In this document: piece by piece, positions 16,743 through 25,240 of the stretch
How positions within the stretch are numbered: position 1 is the stretch's first letter
Layout: every line of letters begins with the position of its first letter
From: Leeuwenhoekiella nanhaiensis
GTDB taxonomy: Bacteria > Bacteroidota > Bacteroidia > Flavobacteriales > Flavobacteriaceae
Length of the DNA stretch: 64,000 bases
Direction of reading: 5' to 3'
Assembly: GCF_002744755.1 (NCBI RefSeq)
Contig: NZ_KZ319289.1
Coordinates: forward strand, 186,001-250,000
Position numbers and translations under genes: made by a program
Notes under the pieces: generated by a model
What the model was told of the DNA's origin: nothing
The model's database searches: none
The model's input: only the letters and a program-made list of their open reading frames with translations

Positions 16743-18386
16743 CTATTGCATCGGCGTACCGCGAAGACGCTCAAAGTTTTTATAGGCTTGCTCCACCTGC
16801 TTTTGTGGAGCCTGCTCAAATTCTTTTGCTGTAACACCGTAGGCTCCCTGAATTGAGTCTAGCTTTTTGTGCAAACCTGCAATGATTTCAGAGTATACAG
16901 GGTCATCAATTTTATTCTGAATTTCCTGCGGATCACTTTGTAAATCGTAAAATTCCCATGCGTCTATGTCATCGTAAAAATGCATCAGTTTGTAGCGCCT
17001 AGTACTTATGCCATAGTGCTTTTTGACCATATGAAACGCGGGAAAATCGTAATAATGATAGTACAAGACCTCTCTAAAATCGGTATCCGGTATTCTTTGT
17101 TCTAGTACCGGCCGAAGTGATTGCCCCTGCATGTCCACAGTTAGAGAATCACCCTGAGCGTAATCTAAAAAGGTTTGCGCAAAATCCAGGTTTTGTACCA
17201 GAGCTTCACTGTGGCTACCGGCTTTGATTGCTTTGGGGTATTGTACCAGAAGCGGAGTGCGATACGACTCTTCATACATAAACCGCTTGTCAAAAAATCC
17301 CTTTTCGCCCAGATAAAATCCCTGATCTGAAGTATAAACCACAATAGTGTTTTCGTCCAGATTATGAGCTTCGAGATAGTCAAGAATTTGGCCTACGCCT
17401 TCATCTACAGCAGCAATAGTCGCCATATAATCGCGTAAATAGCGCTGACCTTTCCACTCATCAAGTGCTTTGCCGTGCAGATTGGCTTTATGAAAAGCAT
17501 CGTTTTTGGGTTGGTAAGCGGCATCCCAGGCCTCGCGCTGTTGAGGGGTCATCCGTTCAAAATCGGTAGTCCAGGGATTATGAGCCAATTCAGGGCTGCC
17601 TAATTCTTTGGTCATTTTCAGATCATGACCTTCATACATATCTTTATAAACCGTTTGCAATTGCTCCTGAGAAGCCTGCGAACCGGCGTGATCTGTAAAA
17701 TAGGTGTCTGGCAAGGGGAAAGTAATCGAATCGTACTTTGTTGTGTGTCTTAATGCCGGCATCCAGTTGCGGTGCGGTGCCTTGTGATGCACCATCATAA
17801 AGAACGGCTTTGTAGTGTCACGCTGGGTATCGAGCCAGTTTAATGCATCTTGCGTAATGAGGTCTGTAGCATAACCCGTGACTCGAGTTGTGTCCCCTTC
17901 TTTTATAAAGTCCGGATTGTAGTAATTGCCCTGGTCTTTAATAATATTCCAGTAATCAAATCCCTGCGGATAGCCGTGCAAATGCCATTTGCCCAGAATC
18001 GCGGTGGTGTATCCCAGTTCCTGTAACTTTTTGGGCAAGGTAGGCTGGTCGCCATCAAAGCGATCCCCGTTTTGCCGAAAACCATTGATGTGGCTGTGTT
18101 TACCGGTCAAAATCACCGCCCGGCTGGGGCCACAAATAGAATTGGTCACATAGGCCCGATCCATACGCATGCCGTTAGTGGCAATGCGATCAATGTTAGG
18201 AGTAGGAGCTAACTGACTCACGGGATGTCCGTATGCACTTATTGCCTGAAACGCGTGATCATCAGACATAATGAAAATAATGTTGGGTTTTTTAGGCTGT
18301 ACCTCAGCGACCTCTGCTTTTTCGTTTTCCTCCTTGCAGGAAAGGAATGCGAGTATCACGAGTAAAATGGGAAAAGCGGTTTTCAT
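16743..18386 (-). CDS. Family S1 sulfatase, lipoprotein
   Basis: A 547-residue formylglycine-dependent sulfatase attached to a membrane by a lipoprotein signal (LAFLSCKEE, cysteine 17). The metal-binding aspartates are D42 and D43 (MSDDH). The modification motif C-G-P-S-R has its cysteine at 85, to be converted to formylglycine. The C-terminal domain carries YYHYYDFPAFHMVKKHYGI and RRYKLMHFYDD, a common pattern in bacterial glycan sulfatases; the S1 subfamily cannot be fixed by eye. It lies four bases from the upstream esterase gene in the operon. It implies that the target glycan, or part of the diet, is sulfated. No maturase gene is in the window. Confidence 0.9.
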   Translation of the reverse strand: MKTAFPILLVILAFLSCKEENEKAEVAEVQPKKPNIIFIMSDDHAFQAISAYGHPVSQLAPTPNIDRIATNGMRMDRAYVTNSICGPSRAVILTGKHSHINGFRQNGDRFDGDQPTLPKKLQELGYTTAILGKWHLHGYPQGFDYWNIIKDQGNYYNPDFIKEGDTTRVTGYATDLITQDALNWLDTQRDTTKPFFMMVHHKAPHRNWMPALRHTTKYDSITFPLPDTYFTDHAGSQASQEQLQTVYKDMYEGHDLKMTKELGSPELAHNPWTTDFERMTPQQREAWDAAYQPKNDAFHKANLHGKALDEWKGQRYLRDYMATIAAVDEGVGQILDYLEAHNLDENTIVVYTSDQGFYLGEKGFFDKRFMYEESYRTPLLVQYPKAIKAGSHSEALVQNLDFAQTFLDYAQGDSLTVDMQGQSLRPVLEQRIPDTDFREVLYYHYYDFPAFHMVKKHYGISTRRYKLMHFYDDIDAWEFYDLQSDPQEIQNKIDDPVYSEIIAGLHKKLDSIQGAYGVTAKEFEQAPQKQVEQAYKNFERLRGTPMQ

Positions 18387-18389
18387 TGG

Positions 18390-19295
18390 CTATTTTTTTT
18401 CAACAGATTCCTCGTGCTGCATAAGCTGTTGTTCATTTACTACCGCATTTAAAAACGCAGCTATTTCGGTCGTATACTCATAACCCAGACCGGCCCAGTC
18501 GTGATTGCCTCCCGGTGCGCTAAGCAAAGTGTAGGATGCATTGAGCTCTTTCAGCTTTGCTGCGATAAACGCATCGCCGTCAAGCGGTAAAAAACCCGGA
18601 CTTTCATAAGGACAAAAATGATGCGGGTCACTGGAATAAGGGACCAAATTATCTGCATCGCCGTGAATAAAGAAACCCGGAACTGCATTTTCTGAAGTAA
18701 GGTAGCGGGCATCTACCACAGCTCCTGCAAAAGATACCACGGCAGCTATTTTCGGGTAATTGCCCAAATCCTTAAAATCAGGATGCTGCGCCATATACGC
18801 GGTGTTTAAAATACCTTCTGCACCGGCGCTGCTCCCGGTAAGAATGATTTTTTCGGGATCAAAACTAAAATCCGGATTTGATTTAAGATAACCTAACGCA
18901 TCCAGAATATCGGACGTTGTTTGTTTAAAGGTTTCCAGTTTTTCGGAAGCCGGGCAATCACAACCAAAACCCGTCGCTTTGCCCTTGCGGGTAAGGTGAT
19001 AGCTTATGGATGCTACGGCGTATCCCTTAGTGGCCATAGTTTGTGAAAATTCGGTTTCCTGAGCGTTATCGCGTTTCCCTCCCGAAAAACCACCACCGTG
19101 AACCAGCACAATCAAAGGACGTGAGTTGTCGTTTCGATTTTGCGTTGCCGTATAAAAATCAAGCTTTAAGGTATCGGCATAGGTATGTGTAGATTTTACC
19201 AAATCTGCATAGACCTGACCCACGTATTTTTTTTGGGCTCCCAGAGTAAAGACTGAAAAAACAAGTGTCGCGAATATGCAGATTTGGCGTATCAT
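18390..19295 (-). CDS. Exported alpha/beta-hydrolase esterase
   Basis: A 301-residue exported alpha/beta hydrolase. The signal peptide ends near LGAQKK. HGGGFSGG forms the oxyanion hole; the nucleophile elbow is G-S-S-A-G with serine 156; GDADNLVPY carries a likely Asp, and GGNHDW the catalytic His. The HGGGF motif places it with carboxylesterases/acetylesterases that remove acyl groups from glycans. It sits between the GH3 glucosidase (11 bases) and the sulfatase (4 bases) in the polysaccharide operon, so deacylation of the same glycan is the likely role. Confidence 0.85.
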   Translation of the reverse strand: MIRQICIFATLVFSVFTLGAQKKYVGQVYADLVKSTHTYADTLKLDFYTATQNRNDNSRPLIVLVHGGGFSGGKRDNAQETEFSQTMATKGYAVASISYHLTRKGKATGFGCDCPASEKLETFKQTTSDILDALGYLKSNPDFSFDPEKIILTGSSAGAEGILNTAYMAQHPDFKDLGNYPKIAAVVSFAGAVVDARYLTSENAVPGFFIHGDADNLVPYSSDPHHFCPYESPGFLPLDGDAFIAAKLKELNASYTLLSAPGGNHDWAGLGYEYTTEIAAFLNAVVNEQQLMQHEESVEKK

Positions 19296-19306
19296 CCCGG
19301 CTAATT

Positions 19307-21583
19307 TTAGTTAAGCGTAAAGGTTTCTTTAAGGGAAGCATTGCTGTTTCCACCCACAAAGATTTCAAATTGGCCCGGCTCAGCTACAAACTCAAGTGCT
19401 CCGTTGTAAAATTTGAGATCGTCGGGTTCTAAAGTTAATGTAACCGTTTTGGTTTCTCCCTTCTTTAAAAACACTTTTTCAAAGCCTTTAAGTGTGCGTA
19501 CCGGTGGCGTAAGGCTGCGTACTACATCGTGCAGGTATAATTGCACCACTTCCTCACCGTCGTGGTCTCCGGTGTTGGTCACATCAACCTGTACCTCCAG
19601 AGATTCACCGAAATTGATTTCTTTTTTAGCTAACGAAAGTTTTCCATACTCAAAAGAAGTATAGCTTAAGCCATAACCAAACGGAAGCAAAGGCGCATTG
19701 GGCGAATCCAGATATTGTGATTTAAACTTCTCAAATTCAGCAGAAGGAGCAGGACGGCCGGTGTTTTTCATACTGTGATATACAGGGATTTGTCCTACGC
19801 TACGCGGCCAGCTTGCGGTAAGTTTTCCTGAAGGATTGTAATCTCCAAAAACCACATCGGCAACGGCATTACCGGCCTCAATACCGGGATGCCAAACCTG
19901 TAAAATACTTATGGGAAGGTCCATTTCTTCGGTGATGACCAGAGGGCGGCCACTCATCAAAACAAGCACTACCGGTTTTCCGGTTTTTACGAGTTCGCGT
20001 ATTAATTGCTTTTGACTGTTAGGGATGCTGATGTCGGTGCGGCTTCCGGCTTCACCACTCATTTCGGTGGCTTCACCTACCACAGCAACAATTACATCGG
20101 CCTCAGTTGTAGCGGCTAGCGCTCCTTCCAACAAAGCTTCCGGACTTTCCTCTGAGATTTCAATTCGCGGACCAAAGACGTTTACTTTTTTCGCGAATGC
20201 GGAATCATTAGAGATGTTGGCACCTTTAGCATAGGTAATCTCCGCCTGTGGGGCTACATTTTTGAATCCGGTTAAGATAGAAACTGAAAGTTGAGGGTTA
20301 CCGGTAGGTGCCCAGGTACCCAGCATATTGTTTTTACTGTCTGCCAGCGGACCAACAAGTGCGATTTTAGCATTTTTAGCTAGCGGAAGCGTATTGTTTT
20401 CATTCTTAAGTAAAACGAAAGACTTACGTGCTGCTTCGCGGGCAATAGCCTTGTTTGCATCGGTTAGAATATCGCGTTGCGGTCTTTTAGAATCGGAATA
20501 TTTATAGGGATCTTCAAACAGACCCAGTCGGTATTTGGCCTCCAGAATGCGTCGACAGGCCTGAGTGATGGTTTCTTCGGTGACCTTACCTTCTTCAACT
20601 GACTTTTTAAGGGTGGTTAAAAAGCCTTCGCCTACCATATCCATATCCAGCCCCGCATTGATGGAAAGCGCAGATACGGCCTGTAAATCGCCCATACCGT
20701 GCGCGATCATTTCGTTCACCGAAGTATAATCTGAAACTACAAAACCGTCAAAGCCCCAGCGATCGCGAAGTAGTGTAGTGAGTAACCATTTGTTTCCACT
20801 TGCGGGCACACCATCAACGTCGTTAAATGAACTCATGACACTCTCGGCACCTGCATCAATTGCGGCTTTATATGGAGGCAGGTAGTCATTAAACATTTTT
20901 ACCCGGCTCATATCGGTGGTGTTGTAATCACGGCCACCTTCTGAAGCGCCATAGAGTGCAAAGTGTTTTACGGTGGCAATCATCGTATTTTCGGCGGTAA
21001 GATCTTCCTGCTGGTAACCTTGCACCATTGCTTTTGCGATTTGAGAACCCAGATACGGGTCTTCCCCGGCACCTTCGGCAATACGGCCCCAGCGCGGGTC
21101 ACGCGCTATGTCTACCATCGGTGAAAAGTTCCAGTTGATGCCGTCTGCAGTGGCTTCCTGAGCAGCAATCTGAGCTGTTTTCTTTATCAGCTCCATATCC
21201 CAGCTGCTTGAAAGTCCTAACGGAATAGGAAATGTGGTTTTATACCCGTGAATAACATCAGAACCTATAAGCAGCGGAATACCCAGACGGGTATTTTTTA
21301 CCGCCAATTCCTGCGCCTGTCTTATTTTTTCAGGACCTGCAACCCCAAACAAACCGCCCACGTTGCCGGCCTTGATTTTATCTTCTACATTTTTACTCAC
21401 CACCGAGCCGGTTGCGACACCACCACCGGGAGTAAGTAAGTTAAGCTGACCTATTTTTTCTTCAAGGGTCATTTTTTTTAAAAGGGCTTCTACTTCAGGA
21501 ATAGCCTGTCTTTTTTGGGCAAATGCGGTAGTGGCAAGACAAAGCAGACCTATAATTAGAAATCTGGAACGAATACTTTTCAT
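19307..21583 (-). CDS. bglX: GH3 beta-glucosidase, exported
   Basis: A 758-residue periplasmic GH3 enzyme of the BglX type, which releases glucose from the non-reducing end of beta-glucooligosaccharides. The signal peptide ends at TTAFAQ. It has the three usual parts: TIM barrel with the KHF motif (K206) and nucleophile D285 in FVVSDYTS, then the alpha/beta sandwich, then a fibronectin-III-like domain. The frame extends to a GTG at 21604, but ATG 21583 gives a clean signal peptide. It follows the esterase gene by about 90 bases in the operon. GH3 enzymes act on beta-1,2-, 1,3- or 1,4-linked glucose; the neighbouring GH144-like genes favour beta-1,2. Confidence 0.92.
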   Translation of the reverse strand: MKSIRSRFLIIGLLCLATTAFAQKRQAIPEVEALLKKMTLEEKIGQLNLLTPGGGVATGSVVSKNVEDKIKAGNVGGLFGVAGPEKIRQAQELAVKNTRLGIPLLIGSDVIHGYKTTFPIPLGLSSSWDMELIKKTAQIAAQEATADGINWNFSPMVDIARDPRWGRIAEGAGEDPYLGSQIAKAMVQGYQQEDLTAENTMIATVKHFALYGASEGGRDYNTTDMSRVKMFNDYLPPYKAAIDAGAESVMSSFNDVDGVPASGNKWLLTTLLRDRWGFDGFVVSDYTSVNEMIAHGMGDLQAVSALSINAGLDMDMVGEGFLTTLKKSVEEGKVTEETITQACRRILEAKYRLGLFEDPYKYSDSKRPQRDILTDANKAIAREAARKSFVLLKNENNTLPLAKNAKIALVGPLADSKNNMLGTWAPTGNPQLSVSILTGFKNVAPQAEITYAKGANISNDSAFAKKVNVFGPRIEISEESPEALLEGALAATTEADVIVAVVGEATEMSGEAGSRTDISIPNSQKQLIRELVKTGKPVVLVLMSGRPLVITEEMDLPISILQVWHPGIEAGNAVADVVFGDYNPSGKLTASWPRSVGQIPVYHSMKNTGRPAPSAEFEKFKSQYLDSPNAPLLPFGYGLSYTSFEYGKLSLAKKEINFGESLEVQVDVTNTGDHDGEEVVQLYLHDVVRSLTPPVRTLKGFEKVFLKKGETKTVTLTLEPDDLKFYNGALEFVAEPGQFEIFVGGNSNASLKETFTLN

Positions 21584-21675
21584 ATTTAGAATTTTGTTAC
21601 CCACCGAAAATCTTTGTTTTAGTAGTGTCGTGGGTTTTGACTTAATTGCCCGTTACAGGCTTTTAACTTCAGTTT

Positions 21676-22452
21676 TTATTTGGTGTGACTAAAAAGCCAC
21701 AAAAGAAAATCGGGTTCGGCAAAAGCCGGGTCCCAGCTGTTGTGATTGGCATCTTCATAAATAGTAACACGGGGTTTGGCTCCCGCTTCAAGCATAGCCT
21801 GTGCCAGCTCTAGCGAATGAATGGGATTTACCACATTGTCTTCGGCACCATGAATAACCCAAAACGGTGTATTTAGAGCATAGTTTGGTACTTCGCTAGT
21901 GCTTCCGGCGCCGCAGATCGCGATTGCTGCAGCAAATGTTTCCGGGTGACGTTGCACCATTTCGTAAGTGCCCATTCCGCCCATAGAGAGCCCCGAGATA
22001 TACACTCGTGAAGGATCTGCTTTTCCGTCTTTAATAAACGAATTGACCAAATCTGCGGCCATTTGCAAATGCGGTGTAGGCTTTTGATCCGGGTGAAAGG
22101 TAATCCCGATAGGATACGTACTTCGGTCTACATCAACATTGGCCCAATACGAATCTTTAGGACACTGCGGAAAAATTACAATAGCCGGAAACGCATTGCG
22201 GTTACCTGAATCTGCAAATACTTTTGAGCCGTGTACCAGCTGACTTTCATTATCTGAACCCCGCTCACCTGCACCGTGTAGAAACAATACTAAAGGATAC
22301 TTTTTTCCAGCGTCGTAATTGACCGGATACTGTATACGGTACTGCAAACTGTCATCAGCTTTGTGGTAAACAGCACGTTCAAAAGTTTCCTGTGCCAGCA
22401 TTGTGGCTGAGGTAAAAAGAATGAGGACAAATAGTGATAAACGCATATTCAT
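21676..22452 (-). CDS. Exported phospholipase/carboxylesterase-type hydrolase
   Basis: A 258-residue exported alpha/beta hydrolase of the dienelactone/prolyl-oligopeptidase-like esterase group. A signal peptide precedes AQETFERAV. The oxyanion segment is FLHGAGERGSDN; the nucleophile elbow GLSMGG has serine 156; HGAEDNVV carries Asp and ANHNSW the His. It starts two bases after the first GH144-like gene stop, so translation is probably coupled. In SusCD operons such esterases commonly deacylate the glycan. The exact ester is unknown. Confidence 0.84.
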   Translation of the reverse strand: MNMRLSLFVLILFTSATMLAQETFERAVYHKADDSLQYRIQYPVNYDAGKKYPLVLFLHGAGERGSDNESQLVHGSKVFADSGNRNAFPAIVIFPQCPKDSYWANVDVDRSTYPIGITFHPDQKPTPHLQMAADLVNSFIKDGKADPSRVYISGLSMGGMGTYEMVQRHPETFAAAIAICGAGSTSEVPNYALNTPFWVIHGAEDNVVNPIHSLELAQAMLEAGAKPRVTIYEDANHNSWDPAFAEPDFLLWLFSHTK

Positions 22453-22454
22453 TG

Positions 22455-23855
22455 TTATTGAGGAATAGTGTAGGTAATATTAAGTTTGTCAAGACCGGCC
22501 TGTACGCGCTCATTTTGCATAAACAGTTTCCACAGCAGACCGCTTCGGTAATTTTCAATCATAACGAGAATGGGACCTTGATCAATCGCCAGATAGGCTT
22601 CGGCCACTTCATAGTTTTGAACCGGGCTGAAGGCATCATAGAAGCCTGCCGGACCCAGCAAAATATTCTTCAGTTCATAAAATCTGCGCAAAGCAGCCAT
22701 TGATTTTTCAGGAGTGTAGGGGAACGAACTCAATGCTGCTGTTGGCGTAATGACACCGGTATCATTACCCGGACTGTGGGCGGTATATCCCAGACTTCCA
22801 TCTGAATTAATGGTATAACTGGCCGTTAAACCCCAGAGATTGGAAGCATAACCCGGCCAGTTCTTGGGATTCTCAACGCAATATGCATAATTGCTCAACG
22901 CGTGATTAACGGTTGCGGTCTCATAATTTACAAAGGCATCAGATAAGCCAAATGGATTAAGACCTAAATAGGAGTAATGTGCCCAAAAAAGGGGACCACC
23001 GGTTTGCTCTTCGCCCGCGTGTCTTACTTCAAGTGGGTAGCCATAGGCCACTGCTGAAGATTTAATACCGCCATTTTGCGCCCAACCCTGATTGTAAACT
23101 TCAGGATCAATAGAATAGTCTTTGGAAGCCGCTGCCATAACATAAGTGATCAAGGTTTCATTGTAACCCTGCAGTCTCAGGTTGATCGCAAATTCATTCT
23201 CCGGGCTCCAATGCCAGTACAGTACATTTTCACCTTTGGTAAACCAGTTCCATTCTATGCCATCAATCAGTTTAAAAGCTTTTTGAGCAAGAGCCTGTTC
23301 TTCGGCAGAGCCGTTTTTAAAATATTCGCCTACGGTGATAAGCCCCTGAGCTACAAATGAAGTTTCTACCAGGTCGGCCCCGTCATCAAGCGTACTGAAA
23401 GGAATTACATCTCCGGTAGCACCATTCATCCAATGTGGCCAGGCGCCGTGAAAGCGGTCTGCTGTTTCGAGGAAATTGATGATTTTTGAAAGTCGGTTAA
23501 AGCCTTCTGCTCTTGAAACAAAATTGCGTTCAATCCCTACAAGAATTCCCATCAATCCAAAACCGGTACCCCCGGTAGCAACTATTTGCTGATCCCGGGT
23601 AGGATTTGCAGGAATGTAGCGCTCTTTTGCGGCCCCAGATTCGGTATTGGCATAATCCCAAAAGTATTTAAAGGTTTCGCTTTGCGTAAGATCTAATAAT
23701 TCGGCATCGGTAAGTTGGGGTTCTGAGTCCGGATTTTCGCCCCCATTGCCTCCATCAGGATTTTCCTCCTGTGGTTCAGTTACAGGGTCTGGGCTGTCAC
23801 TAGAACAGCTCATAACAAGTACGGTACTTAGAATTAAAATTACGTGCCTGATCAT
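22455..23855 (-). CDS. Glycoamylase-family (GH144-like) beta-glucanase lipoprotein, copy 2
   Basis: A 466-residue lipoprotein (VLVMSCSSD, cysteine 17) with a Gly/Asn/Glu-rich linker to residue 50 and then a single (alpha/alpha)6 barrel of the glycoamylase family (Pfam Glycoamylase). Characterised members from Chitinophaga pinensis and Parabacteroides distasonis act on beta-1,2-glucan (CAZy GH144). The acidic cluster D157-D158-G-A-D161-L-V-E164 occurs here, after RFHGAWPHW; I recall equivalent acidic residues being important in the Chitinophaga enzyme. Further conserved segments are VLYWHWSP and AIDQGPI. The linker suggests exposure at the cell surface. It is a tandem paralogue of the next gene upstream, two bases away. 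Confidence 0.83.
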   Translation of the reverse strand: MIRHVILILSTVLVMSCSSDSPDPVTEPQEENPDGGNGGENPDSEPQLTDAELLDLTQSETFKYFWDYANTESGAAKERYIPANPTRDQQIVATGGTGFGLMGILVGIERNFVSRAEGFNRLSKIINFLETADRFHGAWPHWMNGATGDVIPFSTLDDGADLVETSFVAQGLITVGEYFKNGSAEEQALAQKAFKLIDGIEWNWFTKGENVLYWHWSPENEFAINLRLQGYNETLITYVMAAASKDYSIDPEVYNQGWAQNGGIKSSAVAYGYPLEVRHAGEEQTGGPLFWAHYSYLGLNPFGLSDAFVNYETATVNHALSNYAYCVENPKNWPGYASNLWGLTASYTINSDGSLGYTAHSPGNDTGVITPTAALSSFPYTPEKSMAALRRFYELKNILLGPAGFYDAFSPVQNYEVAEAYLAIDQGPILVMIENYRSGLLWKLFMQNERVQAGLDKLNITYTIPQ

Positions 23856-23857
23856 TT

Positions 23858-25240
23858 TTAAGATTTTAGATACGGAGTTTCAAATCCGAGTTTTTTTAGT
23901 CCGTTGAGAACATCTTCATTTTTCATAAACAACTCCCAGAGCAGGCCGCTTCGGTAATTTTCAATCATTACAGGAATGGGGCCCTGATCAATCGCCAGAT
24001 AGCGCGGTAGGTACCAGTCGTCCTGTAAGCTGAATGCATCATAAGGACCGTACTCCCCAATGTATTGCGGAAGATCGGTATAGAGATGACGCAAAAATGC
24101 CTGACTTTCTTTAGGGGTGTAAGGCATCGAAGATAAAGCGGCCGTCGGGGAAATAACGCCCAGGTCTTCGCCGGGGCGGTGACCTGCATAACCTTTTATA
24201 GAATAGCTGGATGTCAGACCCCATAAATCAGGACCGTAGCCCTTGTAGTTTTCGGGGTTTTCGACAGCATATTCATATTGAATTTTTGCGTGGTTTACAT
24301 TGAGTTTCCAATAATCACCATATTGATCTGTGAGACCTTTAGGGTCTAATCCCAAATAGGAATAATGTGCCCAGAATAAAGGGCCAACAATGGCCTCGTC
24401 GTTATGCTCGTAATGATTAAGCACCGTTCGCATGCCGTACATCGAGGTGTCTTTTGCAATACCGCCGTCAAGTGCCCAGCCCTTTTCGTAAACAGTTTTA
24501 GAAATGGGATGCGTGGGCGATGCGGCCGCAAGAACATACATAATTAAAGCCTCATTGTAACCACCTACTGGGAAGTCCATCTTCCAGCCTACATTAGGAG
24601 ACCAGTGCCAGTACAACACATCTTTGCCCTGCGTGTACCAATCCCATTCTACTTCCTGCCAAAGCGTATCGATCTGGTTTGCTAGAGCCTGTTCGGCCTC
24701 ATTACCGTCACGATAGTACTCAGCTACAGCTAACATTCCCTGTACCAAAAAAGCGGTTTCTACCAGGTCACCTCCGTCATCGTTTTTGCTGAAAGGTTTA
24801 ACCTTTCCGGTAGTGCCATCAAGCCAATGTGGCCAGGCACCGTGAAAACGATCTGCCTGCTCCAGAAAGTTGACCATTTTTTGAAAACGTACAAATGCAG
24901 AATCTTTTGGGATAAAACCCCGCTCGACTCCTGCCAGTAAGGCCATAAAACCAAAACCGGTACCTCCTATGGTCACCACGTTTTTATCATTAGACGGGTA
25001 AATACCATCCATATGAATGCGCTCAGGAGCAAGACCTGAGTCTGGGTTGGCGCCATCCCAAAAATAATTGATGGTTTGTTTTTGTACCGAATCTAATAGG
25101 ACTTCATCAGAAATCGAATCGGAAGTCGCGTTAGCGACCTCCTGATTCTGATTCTCTGTTTGCGATTCTTTACATCCTGGCAGGGATAGAAGAATCAATC
25201 CAACTAAAAATAAACGTATATGCTTTGTTATCATTACCAT
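23858..25240 (-). CDS. Glycoamylase-family (GH144-like) beta-glucanase lipoprotein, copy 1
   Basis: A 460-residue lipoprotein (LSLPGCKES, cysteine 23) with the same single-domain (alpha/alpha)6 barrel as its neighbour. The acidic cluster is D154-D155-G-G-D158-L-V-E161, after RFHGAWPHWLDG; VLYWHWSPNVG and AIDQGPIPVMIENYRSG are also kept. The two copies are clearly homologous but differ in many loops, so they may split endo-cleavage and release of disaccharide. It has a shorter linker than copy 2. The ATG overlaps the susD stop by a few bases (a second Met two codons later would remove the overlap). The linkage is inferred from family members. Confidence 0.83.
   Translation of the reverse strand: MVMITKHIRLFLVGLILLSLPGCKESQTENQNQEVANATSDSISDEVLLDSVQKQTINYFWDGANPDSGLAPERIHMDGIYPSNDKNVVTIGGTGFGFMALLAGVERGFIPKDSAFVRFQKMVNFLEQADRFHGAWPHWLDGTTGKVKPFSKNDDGGDLVETAFLVQGMLAVAEYYRDGNEAEQALANQIDTLWQEVEWDWYTQGKDVLYWHWSPNVGWKMDFPVGGYNEALIMYVLAAASPTHPISKTVYEKGWALDGGIAKDTSMYGMRTVLNHYEHNDEAIVGPLFWAHYSYLGLDPKGLTDQYGDYWKLNVNHAKIQYEYAVENPENYKGYGPDLWGLTSSYSIKGYAGHRPGEDLGVISPTAALSSMPYTPKESQAFLRHLYTDLPQYIGEYGPYDAFSLQDDWYLPRYLAIDQGPIPVMIENYRSGLLWELFMKNEDVLNGLKKLGFETPYLKS

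Noticed and set aside
22455-25240. True starch glucoamylase (GH15)
   Set aside because: The family name suggests it, but the motifs (RFHGAWPHW, DDG-DLVE) are those of the Glycoamylase/GH144 family, and no GH13 or GH97 gene is in the operon.
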